This document shows positions 38,903 through 48,478 of a DNA stretch of 64,000 bases, one piece after another. A program made the position numbers and the translations under genes. Origin of the DNA: Novosphingobium sp. (GTDB taxonomy: Bacteria; Pseudomonadota; Alphaproteobacteria; Sphingomonadales; Sphingomonadaceae); contig NZ_JAIXPP010000001.1 in assembly GCF_027486195.1 (NCBI RefSeq), positions 1-64,000 on the forward strand. Direction: 5' to 3'. Each line of letters starts with the position of its first letter. The stretch's first letter is position 1. The notes below the pieces were generated by a model. That model was given only the letters and a program-made list of their open reading frames with translations. It was not told the DNA's origin and ran no database searches.

Positions 38903-39052
38903 ATGAAGGCAGGACTCACCCTGGCAGCGCCATGCCCTTCCCGCGCTCTGGCCGCTGCTGCGTGCACGCAGGCCGCAACACCTGCCCCGGGCCCTGCCCC
39001 GAGCAATGCGGACGGCACGATCCAGACGATCGATCCGCTGAAAGCGAAGTAG
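38903..39052 (+). pseudogene. 49-codon in-frame remnant: lipoprotein-like signal fused to GH43-like C-terminus
   Basis: MKAGLTLAAPCPSRALAAAACTQAATPAPGPAPSNADGTIQTIDPLKAK*; RBS-like GAGGAGGG upstream. Confidence 0.5.
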
Positions 39053-39059
39053 GCCGCGC

Positions 39060-40508
39060 ATGCACCTTGGCATCGATATCGGGACGAGCAGCGTAAAGGC
39101 GGTCGTCACGGCCGAAAGCGGCGAAGTCCTCGCGCAATCGAGCGCGGACCTCACTGTTTCCCGGCCCCATGCCCTGTGGTCCGAACAGGCACCGGCGGAC
39201 TGGATTTCCGCCACGCACAAGGCCGTGCTCGGGCTCGATGCTGCGTTGCGCGCGGGAGTGCGCGGGATCGGCCTTGCCGGGCAGATGCATGGTGCGACCT
39301 TGCTGGGATCGGACGACAAGCCGCTGCGGCCGGCGATCCTGTGGAACGACGGCCGCAGCTTCGCCGAATGTGCGACGCTGGAGGCGGACGAACCGCGCAG
39401 CCGCGCGATCACCGGCAATATCGCAATGCCCGGCTTCACCGCGCCCAAGCTGGCGTGGGTGCGCGCGCACGAGCCCGACGTCTTTGCCGCGACGCGAACG
39501 GTGCTGCTCCCCAAGGACTATGTGCGGCTTGCCCTGACCGGCGAGAAGGCGAGCGATATGTCTGACGCGGCGGGGACGCTGTGGCTCGATGTGGCGGCGC
39601 GGGCATGGTCTGGCGAAATGCTGGCGGCGACGGGCCTCGATGAGACCCATATGCCGCGCCTTCACGAAGGACCGGACGTGACCGGAGTGCTGCGCGAGGA
39701 TGTGGCGCGCGACTGGGGCATGGAGCGGGTGCCGGTGGTGGCGGGTGCGGGCGATAATGCGGCGGGTGCACTCGGCGTCGGCGTGCTGGGTGAAGGCCAA
39801 GGCATGCTTTCGCTCGGCACTTCGGGCGTGATCTTCGTGGCGAACGATGCGTTCCGGCCCAATCCGGCGCAGGCGGTGCATGCCTTTTGCCATGCGCTGC
39901 CCGGGGTCTGGCACCAGATGAGCGTGCACCTGTCGGCGGCCTCGTGCATCGATTGGGCCGCGCGCGCGTGCAACGTTCCGGGTCCGGCGGAGTTCTTTGC
40001 GCTCGCCGAACAGGCTGGCGCTGCTTCAGGGCCGGAGCTCTTCCTCCCTTACCTTTCGGGCGAGCGCACCCCGCACAACGACCCGCATATCCGCGCGGCG
40101 TTCCTCAGCCTCGACAACGAAAGCACGACACCGCGCATGGCCGCAGCCGTGCTCGAAGGCGTGGCCTTCGCGCATGCCGACGGAATCGACGCGCTACGCA
40201 GCGCAGGCACGGTGATCGAGGAGCTTTGCGTCATCGGCGGGGGTTCGCGCTCGGCGCATTGGGGCCGCATCCTGGCCAGCGTGCTCGGCGCGCGGCTGGT
40301 CTACCTCCACGGCGGCGAAGTCGGCCCCGCGCTTGGCGGTGCGCGGCTGGCGCAGATGGGCATCACAGGTGCCAGCGCCGCCGAAGTCTGCACCCGCCCA
40401 CCCGTTAGGGCCGTGATCGAGCCCGATCCCGATCTCGCCGCCCGTCTCGCGCCAAAGCGCGCCCGTTTCCGTGCTGCCTATCGGGCGCTTCGCGCCATCC
40501 AGGAGTAA
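39060..40508 (+). CDS. xylB: Xylulokinase (FGGY family)
   Basis: [57 protein letters not shown]. Confidence 0.95.
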   Translation: MHLGIDIGTSSVKAVVTAESGEVLAQSSADLTVSRPHALWSEQAPADWISATHKAVLGLDAALRAGVRGIGLAGQMHGATLLGSDDKPLRPAILWNDGRSFAECATLEADEPRSRAITGNIAMPGFTAPKLAWVRAHEPDVFAATRTVLLPKDYVRLALTGEKASDMSDAAGTLWLDVAARAWSGEMLAATGLDETHMPRLHEGPDVTGVLREDVARDWGMERVPVVAGAGDNAAGALGVGVLGEGQGMLSLGTSGVIFVANDAFRPNPAQAVHAFCHALPGVWHQMSVHLSAASCIDWAARACNVPGPAEFFALAEQAGAASGPELFLPYLSGERTPHNDPHIRAAFLSLDNESTTPRMAAAVLEGVAFAHADGIDALRSAGTVIEELCVIGGGSRSAHWGRILASVLGARLVYLHGGEVGPALGGARLAQMGITGASAAEVCTRPPVRAVIEPDPDLAARLAPKRARFRAAYRALRAIQE

Positions 40509-40515
40509 CTCCGCC

Positions 40516-41823
40516 ATGTCTGCTGCCTACTTCGATGCCTTTCCGACCATCCGCTACGAAGGCACTGATTCCACGAATGATCTGGCCTACCGCTGGTACG
40601 ACAAGGACCGCGTGGTCTTCGGCAAGCGCATGGAGGACTATCTGCGCTTTGCCGTGTGCATGTGGCACACCTTTTGTTGGCCGGGCAGCGACGTGTTCGG
40701 CGCGGGCACTTTCGATCGGCCCTGGCTGAATGGCCCGCAGGACGAGGCAGCAGCGCGGGCCAAGCGCGAGGCCGCGCTAGCCTTTGTCGAAAAGCTCGAC
40801 CTGCCCTTCTACTGCTTCCATGATGTCGACGTGATGGCGCCTGCCGAAAGCATCGGCGCGTTTCGGGCCAGCTTTGCCCGCGCGGTCGATCATCTGGAGG
40901 AACTCCAGGCCGCGCATGGCCGCAAGCTGCTGTGGGGCACGGCGAACCTGTTTGGCCATCCGCGCTATCTGGCGGGTGCGGCGACCAGCCCGCGCCCCGA
41001 AGTCTATGCCTGGGGCGCGAGCCAGGTGCGCGATGCGCTTGAGGCGACGTACCGGCTGGGCGGTGCAAACTACGTCTTGTGGGGCGGGCGTGAGGGTTAT
41101 GACACGATCCTCAACACCGACCTCAAGACCGAGCAGGACAACTTCGGCCGCTTCCTCAGCCTTGTCGTCGAGCACAAGCACAAGATCGGGTTTGCCGGGA
41201 CGATCCTGATCGAGCCCAAGCCGCACGAGCCGACCAAGCACCAATACGATTTCGACACGCAGACGGTCTACGGCTTCCTCAAACGCTACGGGCTGGAGGA
41301 CGAGGTCCGCGTCAATATCGAGGCGAACCACGCCACGCTTTCCGGCCATACCTTCGAGCACGAGATCGCGATGGCCGGCGCGCTCGGCATTTTCGGTTCG
41401 ATCGACGCCAACCGCGGCGATCCGCAGAACGGCTGGGACACCGACCAGTTCCCCAACTCGGTCGAGGAGCTGACGCTCGCCTGCATCGAGATCGAGCGCG
41501 CGGGCGGGTTCACCACCGGCGGCTTCAACTTCGATGCCAAGGTCCGCCGCCAGTCGGTTGATGCGGAAGACTTGTTCCACGGCCATATCGGCGGGGTGGA
41601 CGTGATCGCGCGGGCGCTGCTGCGCGCCGAGGCGGTGATCGCGGATGGCCAACTCGATGCCTTCCGCGCCGCGCGCTATGCCGGCTGGCAGGGCGAACTG
41701 GGCCAGACGATCAAGAGCGCGAGCCTCTCCGAAATCGCCGACCTTGCCGTGGCGCGCGATCTGGCGCCGGGGCCGGTTTCGGGCCGGCAGGAGTGGCTGG
41801 AGAACCTGCTGGGCCGCTTCTGA
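40516..41823 (+). CDS. xylA: Xylose isomerase
   Basis: [69 protein letters not shown]. Confidence 0.98.
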   Translation: MSAAYFDAFPTIRYEGTDSTNDLAYRWYDKDRVVFGKRMEDYLRFAVCMWHTFCWPGSDVFGAGTFDRPWLNGPQDEAAARAKREAALAFVEKLDLPFYCFHDVDVMAPAESIGAFRASFARAVDHLEELQAAHGRKLLWGTANLFGHPRYLAGAATSPRPEVYAWGASQVRDALEATYRLGGANYVLWGGREGYDTILNTDLKTEQDNFGRFLSLVVEHKHKIGFAGTILIEPKPHEPTKHQYDFDTQTVYGFLKRYGLEDEVRVNIEANHATLSGHTFEHEIAMAGALGIFGSIDANRGDPQNGWDTDQFPNSVEELTLACIEIERAGGFTTGGFNFDAKVRRQSVDAEDLFHGHIGGVDVIARALLRAEAVIADGQLDAFRAARYAGWQGELGQTIKSASLSEIADLAVARDLAPGPVSGRQEWLENLLGRF

Positions 41824-41971
41824 TACATACGATTCTGGCTGCGGCCAGACCTGCCGCCCGCACCGGTTGTGCCTCGTCGGTACGGGCGGCTTGAACCGGC
41901 CCGATATCCCTGCAAGCGCTGGACTTTGGCGAATTTGCGCCCAAATAGAGCGAGGGCGCAAGGAGCACAGG

Positions 41972-42712
41972 GTGTCGCGTAGCAAGGAACAGGGCGGAGA
42001 CGGGATCGACCGGTCTGACAAATCGCTGCGCCTGCACGGGAGCATCGCGCGCGATCTTGGCATCGCGATCGTCACCGGCGAATACCCGCCCGGCCACGTG
42101 CTGAGCAGCGAGCTCGATTTTGCCGAGCGCAACCAGATCTCACGCACCGCCTACCGCGAGGCGATCCGGATTCTGGCAGCGAAAGGTCTGGTGGAAAGCC
42201 GGCCCAAGGCGGGCACGCGCATCACCGATCCTTCGCGCTGGCATATCCTCGACCCCGATGTGCTGGCCTGGACTTTCGCGGGCGAGCCGAGCGTGACGGC
42301 GATCAACGACTTGTTCGAACTGCGCATGATTATCGAACCGGCAGCGGCGGAACTCGCGGCAAAACGGCGCAATGGCGCGCAATTGGCGCAGATGGGGCAT
42401 GCGCTGGAGGAAATGGCGAAACACACGCTGGCCTCCCCGCTGGGGCAGGCGGCGGATCAGGCGTTCCACACCACGGTGCTCAAGGCGACCGGCAATGCGG
42501 CGCTGATCGCGCTCGCCAGCACGATTTCGGCAGCGGTGCGCTGGACCACGATCTACAAGCAGCGCAAGCGCAAGCTGCCGCGCGATCCGCTGCCCGATCA
42601 CCGCGTGCTGTTCGATGCCGTGGCCAATGGCGATGGCCCCGGCGCACGCACCGCGATGCACAGGCTGATCGAGCTGGCCCTTGCCGATATCGACTTGCCC
42701 GAACGACAGTAG
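41972..42712 (+). CDS. GntR (FadR subfamily) regulator
   Basis: wHTH LDFAERNQISRTAYREAIRILAAKGLVESRPKAGT; GTG start after AAGGAGCACAG. Confidence 0.88.
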   Translation: MSRSKEQGGDGIDRSDKSLRLHGSIARDLGIAIVTGEYPPGHVLSSELDFAERNQISRTAYREAIRILAAKGLVESRPKAGTRITDPSRWHILDPDVLAWTFAGEPSVTAINDLFELRMIIEPAAAELAAKRRNGAQLAQMGHALEEMAKHTLASPLGQAADQAFHTTVLKATGNAALIALASTISAAVRWTTIYKQRKRKLPRDPLPDHRVLFDAVANGDGPGARTAMHRLIELALADIDLPERQ

Positions 42713-42978
42713 ATCCGGTGCATCGGACCGGGCTTTCGGCAGTATAATCGTACTTATTCTGCAGGGGCGCGGAGTGATCCACCTAGTGCCCGGCTGAGTC
42801 CTGTTTCGGCAGATCGACCACCGAGATCGGCGGGGCGGAATTGGGCGAGGAATCGTTGCCGCACAGCACGCGCGTCGCATCGCCTTGCGGGCCGCCCATG
42901 CCCGTCATTCCTGTAGCAATCGCGCTTGCCAAGGGGCGGCGGCACAGTCAGGAAATCGCCAGCCGGAGCTCTTGCAAC

Positions 42979-44031
42979 ATGAACGAACCCCGATCGCGCC
43001 GCCGCCAGTCTGGCCGCCCCACTGTCAGCGATGTGGCGCGCCTCGCGAAGTGTTCGCAGATGACGGTGAGCCGCGTGGTCAACGGCGGCGCGGGGGTGCG
43101 AGAGGAGACGCGGCTGGCCGTGGAGGCCGCGATCAAGGAACTGGGCTACGCACCCAACCGGGCTGCGCGCAGCCTTGCCGGCGCCTCGCAGCTGCGGATC
43201 GTGCTGCTCTATTCGAACCCCTCCGCCGCCTACCTCAGCGAACTGCTGATCGGCTGCATGGATGCGGCAACCCGGCTCGATGCCAACCTCGTGGTCGAGC
43301 GCTGCGATCCGGAGCGCGACCAATCGCGCATGATCCAGCGGCTGATCGAAAGCGCCGTGGACGGCTTTCTGCTGCCGCCGCCGCTGTGCGACGACACCGC
43401 GCTGCTGACACGCCTGCGCAGTGCAGGCACCCATGCCGTGCTGATCGGGCCGGGGCAGGCCGAGGCGCACCACGGTGTAGTGATGATCGACGACTATCAG
43501 GCCGCGCACGACATGACGCGGCATATCCTCGGACTAGGGCACAAGCGCATCGGCTTCATCATCGGCAACCCGCAGCAATCCGCCAGCGCGCTGCGCCTTG
43601 CCGGTTTTCGCAATGCCATGGCCGAGGCGGGTGCGGATGTGGACGAAGCGCTCGTGCGGCAGGGCCAGTTTACCTATCGCTCCGGCCTTGATGCAGCGAT
43701 CGACATCCTGGCGCTGCCCACCCCGCCAAGCGCGATCTTCGCCTCGAACGACGACATGGCGGCGGGCTGCATTGCCGCCGCGCACCGGCGCGGGCTCGAT
43801 GTGCCGCGCGATCTCACTATCTGCGGGTTCGACGATACCGCGCTCGCCTCAACCATCTGGCCCGAGCTGACCACGATCCGCCAGCCGATCCGGCAGATGG
43901 CAGAAACCGCGCTCGATCTGCTGGCGCAAGAGATCCGCAGCGACCGCGCGGCCGATGCGACAAGGCCGCGGCTTGCAACGCTCGATTACGAGCTGGTGCA
44001 GCGCGATTCCGACGCACCGCCGCGCACCTGA
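42979..44031 (+). CDS. LacI family regulator
   Basis: PTVSDVARLAKCSQMTVSRVVNGGAGVREETRLAVEAAIKELGYAPNRAARSLA. Confidence 0.95.
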   Translation: MNEPRSRRRQSGRPTVSDVARLAKCSQMTVSRVVNGGAGVREETRLAVEAAIKELGYAPNRAARSLAGASQLRIVLLYSNPSAAYLSELLIGCMDAATRLDANLVVERCDPERDQSRMIQRLIESAVDGFLLPPPLCDDTALLTRLRSAGTHAVLIGPGQAEAHHGVVMIDDYQAAHDMTRHILGLGHKRIGFIIGNPQQSASALRLAGFRNAMAEAGADVDEALVRQGQFTYRSGLDAAIDILALPTPPSAIFASNDDMAAGCIAAAHRRGLDVPRDLTICGFDDTALASTIWPELTTIRQPIRQMAETALDLLAQEIRSDRAADATRPRLATLDYELVQRDSDAPPRT

Positions 44032-44290
44032 ATCAAGACGCGACGGGCAACTGGAAGCCGGGAACAGGCAAGACCCGCTAAGTCGCTTCACCCGCCGCAT
44101 CGCAGATTGGCCACTGCGGCCAAGCCAGAGCGCCGGGTGCCCCGTCCTAATGCCAGCCCAGACAGATTCGGCAGGACCATCCACGCGCCGAAAGCTGATA
44201 AGCATGCCGGTGGGCACAATCACCGGACCAAGGTGCTGGCACCACATACGGCGGGGACCAAGGCGTGCTCCGCGAGCGAGGGGAAACCGA

Positions 44291-45403
44291 ATGAGCGACG
44301 CGACACTGTTCCTGACCGACGAGCGTACCTTCTGGCATTGCACCGGGGTGCAGGCGCTGTTCTTCCCGATCGGCGACTGGGTCGAGCCGCCTTCGGGCAG
44401 CTACGGTGCCGATACGCCGGCCTCGAAGCGCCGCCTGCTCAATCTGGTGCGCGCGGCAGGCCTCGATCAGCATATGGAAGTGCGCAGCGCCGCACCGGCC
44501 ACGCGCGAGGACCTGCTGCACATCCATCCCGCCAGCTATATCGACGAGTTCAAGCGGGTGAGCGATGCCGGCGGCGGCGAGCTTGGCCTGTTTGCCCCCT
44601 TCAGCAAGGGCGGCTTCGAACTTGCGGCGCTCTCTGCCGGGCTTGCCATCGAGGCGGTGGACGCGGTCGTGACGGGCCGCGCGCGCAATTCCTATGCTCT
44701 GTGCCGTCCGGCGGGGCACCATTGCCTTGCCGATCAACCGATGGGCTTTTGCCTGCTGGCCAACATTCCCATCGCCATCGATGCGGCCAAGGCGCGGCAC
44801 GGGCTCGGCAAGGTCGCAGTGGTCGATTGGGACGTGCACCACGGCAACGGCACGCAGAGCATTTTCTATGATCGCGGCGATGTGCTGACGATCTCGATCC
44901 ATCAGGACCGCTGCTTCCCGCCGGGCTACACCGGCCATGAGGATCGCGGGACAGGCGAGGGCCTGGGTGCCAACCTCAACGTGCCGCTCCCCGCCGGTAG
45001 CGGCCACGAAACCTACCTCAGGGCGCTGGACCGCGTCGTGATCCCGGCGTTGCAGCGCTACCAGCCCGATCTGATCGTGATCGCGAGCGGGCTCGACGCC
45101 AATGCCGCCGATCCCCTCGCCCGGCAGATGCTGCATTCGGAAAGCTTCCGGGCAATGACCGAACGCATGATCGCGGTGGCAGACGAACTGTGCGGCGGGC
45201 GCCTCGCGGTGGTCCACGAAGGCGGCTACTCGGAAGCTTATGTGCCGTTCTGCGGCCTTTCGCTGCTCGAGGCGCTGACGGGCGTGAAGACCGAAGTCGT
45301 CGATCCCGAAATGGATTTCTTCGGGCCGCAGCAGCCGGATGAGCGCATGCTGGCGTTCCACTTCGAACTGATTGAGGAAATGCGCGCGGGCGCAGGGCTG
45401 TAG
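44291..45403 (+). CDS. Class II histone deacetylase / acetylpolyamine amidohydrolase family
   Basis: CRPAGHHCLADQPMGFCLLANIPIA, VVDWDVHHGNGTQ, GLDANAADPLA. Confidence 0.9.
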   Translation: MSDATLFLTDERTFWHCTGVQALFFPIGDWVEPPSGSYGADTPASKRRLLNLVRAAGLDQHMEVRSAAPATREDLLHIHPASYIDEFKRVSDAGGGELGLFAPFSKGGFELAALSAGLAIEAVDAVVTGRARNSYALCRPAGHHCLADQPMGFCLLANIPIAIDAAKARHGLGKVAVVDWDVHHGNGTQSIFYDRGDVLTISIHQDRCFPPGYTGHEDRGTGEGLGANLNVPLPAGSGHETYLRALDRVVIPALQRYQPDLIVIASGLDANAADPLARQMLHSESFRAMTERMIAVADELCGGRLAVVHEGGYSEAYVPFCGLSLLEALTGVKTEVVDPEMDFFGPQQPDERMLAFHFELIEEMRAGAGL

Positions 45404-45602
45404 AGCCCCTCACCGCTGCCGCGCCGGGCCGGTTCACCGCATGGGGACCGGCCCGGCGCAGCAATGCCGCAAGGCGAATGGCAGCCCCGGCCAGTTAGTT
45501 GGCAGGCTGCGACGTTGCATCGCGCGTCATCTTGGCGAAATTCGTGACCATAGCCGGAGCGATACGTGTCGCGACCGGACTCAGGCCGAATGGGAGCGTG
45601 AT

Positions 45603-47111
45603 GTGACCGATGTAATGGAAAAGCCGCAGCTGGATACGAGCGCGGCAACGCAGGATTTCGACGTCCTGATCGTGGGTGCCGGTATTTCGGGCATCGGCAG
45701 CGCCTATCACCTCAAGACCCAGAACCCCGGCAAAAGCTTCGTGATCCTCGAGGCGAAGGACGACATCGGCGGCACGTGGCACACCCACAAGTATCCGGGC
45801 GTCCGATCGGACTCCGATCTCTATACCTTCGGCTACCGCTTCAAGCCCTGGATCGGCCCGCCGATCGCCACCGCCGAGGAAATCCGCAAGTATCTGCGCG
45901 ATGTGCTGGCCGAGAACGATCTGGACACGGCCATCCGCTTCGGCACACTGATCACGCGCTGTTCGTGGTCCACGGCCGAGAAGCTGTGGACCGTGGAAAC
46001 GCGCAAGACCGATGGCTCGGCCGGGCCGACCTATCGCGCCAACTTCCTGTGGATGTGCCAGGGGTACTATGACCACCACAACCCCTATCTGCCCGAGTGG
46101 CCGGGCATGGCGGACTACAAGGGGCAGCTTGTCCACGCGCAGTTGTGGGACGACAGCATCGACTATGCCGGCAAGGACGTTGTCGTCATCGGTTCTGGCG
46201 CGACCGCTGCAACGGTGATCCCGGTGCTGGCCGACAAGGCGAAGCACGTGACGATGCTGCAGCGCTCGCCCACCTACTTCTACTGCTATCCCAACCGCAG
46301 CGATCTGGCTGACAAGCTGCGCGAGATCGGCGTGGACGAGGATACCGTGCACCGCGTTGTGCGGCTCGATTATCTGCACAACCTCAAGATGCTCGATCAC
46401 CGCGCGCGGGCCGAGCCCGATCTGGTGTTCGAGGAACTGAAGGAACTGATTCGCCAGTATGCCGGGCCGGACTTCGAGTTCGAGCCGCACTTCACCCCGC
46501 GCTATCGCCCTTGGCAGCAGCGGCTGGCATTCATCCCCGATGGCGACATGTTCGAGCGCATCCGCGACGGCAAGGTCTCCGCGATCACCGATACCATCGA
46601 CCATTTCACCGACAGCGGGATCAAGCTCGGCTCGGGCGACGAGCTCAAGGCCGACATCGTCATGGCGGCAACCGGCTTCAAGCTGCTGATGATGGGCGGC
46701 ATCGAATTCCAGGTGGACGGCAAGACCATCGATTGGTCCGAGAAGGCGACCTATCGCGGCATGATGTTCGAAGGCGTGCCCAACATGGTCTGGGTCTTCG
46801 GCTATTTCCGCGCGGCGTGGACGCTGCGGGTCGATCTGCTCGGTGATTTCGTCTGCCGGATGCTGCGGCACATGGACGAGAAGGGCACGTCCGAAGTCAA
46901 CATCGTGATCCCGCCCGCGCTGGCGAATGAGCCGCTCATGCCGTGGATCGAGGACGACAACTTCAACCCCAGCTACCTGATGCGCGACATGGACAAGCTG
47001 CCCAAGCGGCTTGGCGAGCAGCCGGAATGGCGCCACACGCAGGATTACTGGCGCGAGGCGGAAGACATCCCGGCTATCGATCTGGAAGGCGCCGAGTTCG
47101 CCTACAGCTGA
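45603..47111 (+). CDS. Flavin-containing (Baeyer-Villiger type) monooxygenase
   Basis: LIVGAGISGIGSAYHL, GGTWHTHKYPGVRSDSD, VIGSGATAATVIP; GTG 45603 or ATG 45615 start. Confidence 0.88.
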   Translation: MTDVMEKPQLDTSAATQDFDVLIVGAGISGIGSAYHLKTQNPGKSFVILEAKDDIGGTWHTHKYPGVRSDSDLYTFGYRFKPWIGPPIATAEEIRKYLRDVLAENDLDTAIRFGTLITRCSWSTAEKLWTVETRKTDGSAGPTYRANFLWMCQGYYDHHNPYLPEWPGMADYKGQLVHAQLWDDSIDYAGKDVVVIGSGATAATVIPVLADKAKHVTMLQRSPTYFYCYPNRSDLADKLREIGVDEDTVHRVVRLDYLHNLKMLDHRARAEPDLVFEELKELIRQYAGPDFEFEPHFTPRYRPWQQRLAFIPDGDMFERIRDGKVSAITDTIDHFTDSGIKLGSGDELKADIVMAATGFKLLMMGGIEFQVDGKTIDWSEKATYRGMMFEGVPNMVWVFGYFRAAWTLRVDLLGDFVCRMLRHMDEKGTSEVNIVIPPALANEPLMPWIEDDNFNPSYLMRDMDKLPKRLGEQPEWRHTQDYWREAEDIPAIDLEGAEFAYS

Positions 47112-47129
47112 TATCCTCGGCGGCAGGCC

Positions 47130-48176
47130 TCAGGCGAGACGTGTGTTGCTCGTCTGGGACTGCCGCCGGAATTCCAGGGCGCCCATGCCCGACCAGCGCT
47201 TGAACGCGCGGGAGAAGCTCGACGGTTCGGCGAAGCCGACCGCAACGGCGATCTGCTCGATCGCCATGTGCCCTTCCATCAGCAATTCACGCGCGCGGCA
47301 GTAGCGCGCTTCGTCGATCATCGCCGAAAACCGGGTGCCTTCCTCCGCCAGCCGCCGGTGCAGCGTGCGTTCGGAAAGGGCGAGCATGCGCGCCGCCTCA
47401 CCGGCGGTCGGAAAATCGCTGTCGCTGCGGCTAAGCCGCGCGGCGAGCCGGCCCTTGATCGTGGCATCGGTCTGCGCGCGGCGCAGCATGGTGTCGCACC
47501 GCGAGCTGTAGAGCGTGACGAGATCGCTGTCGGCCATCGGCAGCGCCAGGTTCGCCGCGCCCGGCAGGAACAGCCACTGCGTCTGATCCGCGTTGAACTG
47601 CACCGGGCAGGGGAAATGGTGCTGCTGCTGCGCCCAGTCCGGCGGGGGCGGCGTGGTGAGGGTGACGCGCTCGAGCGGCAGAACGCCCCCCATCAGATCG
47701 GCCACAAGCGTGCGGATCGCGCCAAGATCGCGGTAGTGGGTGAAATCGTGCAGCGGCCCCGCCAGCTTGCTGCAGCTGCCGATCAGCGCGAGAGCGCCAT
47801 TGGGCGCAGAGGCATAGCGATAGTTGATCAGCGAATACGTGAGCGACTGGCAGCGGCAGGCGATCTGCATGGCTTCGCCCAGCGTACGCGCCGTCATCAT
47901 CGCAAGCCCAAGCTCGCCATACTTGATCGCCCGGTAGCGCAGGCCGATATCGAACCAGATGTTGCGCGCACCCGCCGTGCAGGCCGCGAACGACTTCTGC
48001 AACTGCAGTTCCTCCTGCGCGAGAAGCTGCCCCGAATAGGCGTCGAAACGCACGGGCCGGACATGGCTGTTGCGGCAGAAATCATCCCAATCGACCCTGG
48101 TTTCGCTCGCCAGGGCGCTGCGCATGATCCGTGCGCTCAGATCCGGCAACGTCGCGTAGAGTGCATTGGAGTCCAT
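47130..48176 (-). CDS. AraC family regulator
   Basis: C-terminal LALSERTLHRRLAEEGTRFSAMIDEARYCRARELLMEGHMAIEQIAVAVGFAEPSSFSRAFKRWSG. Confidence 0.92.
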   Translation of the reverse strand: MDSNALYATLPDLSARIMRSALASETRVDWDDFCRNSHVRPVRFDAYSGQLLAQEELQLQKSFAACTAGARNIWFDIGLRYRAIKYGELGLAMMTARTLGEAMQIACRCQSLTYSLINYRYASAPNGALALIGSCSKLAGPLHDFTHYRDLGAIRTLVADLMGGVLPLERVTLTTPPPPDWAQQQHHFPCPVQFNADQTQWLFLPGAANLALPMADSDLVTLYSSRCDTMLRRAQTDATIKGRLAARLSRSDSDFPTAGEAARMLALSERTLHRRLAEEGTRFSAMIDEARYCRARELLMEGHMAIEQIAVAVGFAEPSSFSRAFKRWSGMGALEFRRQSQTSNTRLA

Positions 48177-48305
48177 GCTCCATCCCCTCCTCTTTACCCT
48201 TGTGCTGCCTTTTTTGGAGGAACGTAGCGGGCGCTGGCCACATCCGTCAATAACTTGGCGCGCAGCGACATGGTGCCCAGCCGCCCATTCGCCTAGCTTT
48301 CCTGA

Positions 48306-48317
48306 TACATGCATGTA
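48306..48317. promoter_or_regulatory. Perfect 12-bp palindrome TACATGCATGTA in AraC/esterase intergenic region
   Basis: Self-complementary AT-rich site in a GC-rich divergent intergenic region. Confidence 0.35.
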
Positions 48318-48478
48318 GCTTTTGGAGTTACTGTTATTTTTCAGATGTTTGCCGCAAGACCCGATCAGATGGACTCCTTCAGTCCAAAACCGGCCGGGAT
48401 GCGGCAATTCATCCTCGGTGCCCGCGCGCCTCTCCGCAGCGGGCTGAACGTGTTTTTGCAGATGGCAGGAGCCTCTTG

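Noticed and set aside
40777-42147. 456-aa minus-strand ORF opposite xylA
   Set aside because: Antisense to a certain xylose isomerase gene
42741-42758. Shared motif AGTATAATCGTACTTAT with 41821..41836 (ATACATACGATTCT inverted) as a GntR operator
   Set aside because: Only 11/14 match, one copy overlaps the xylA stop region and the other looks like a TATAAT -10 for lacI
45495-47036. 513-aa minus-strand ORF opposite the monooxygenase
   Set aside because: Shadow ORF in high-GC DNA; His/Arg/Gly-rich with no domain logic, fully antisense to a clear BVMO gene
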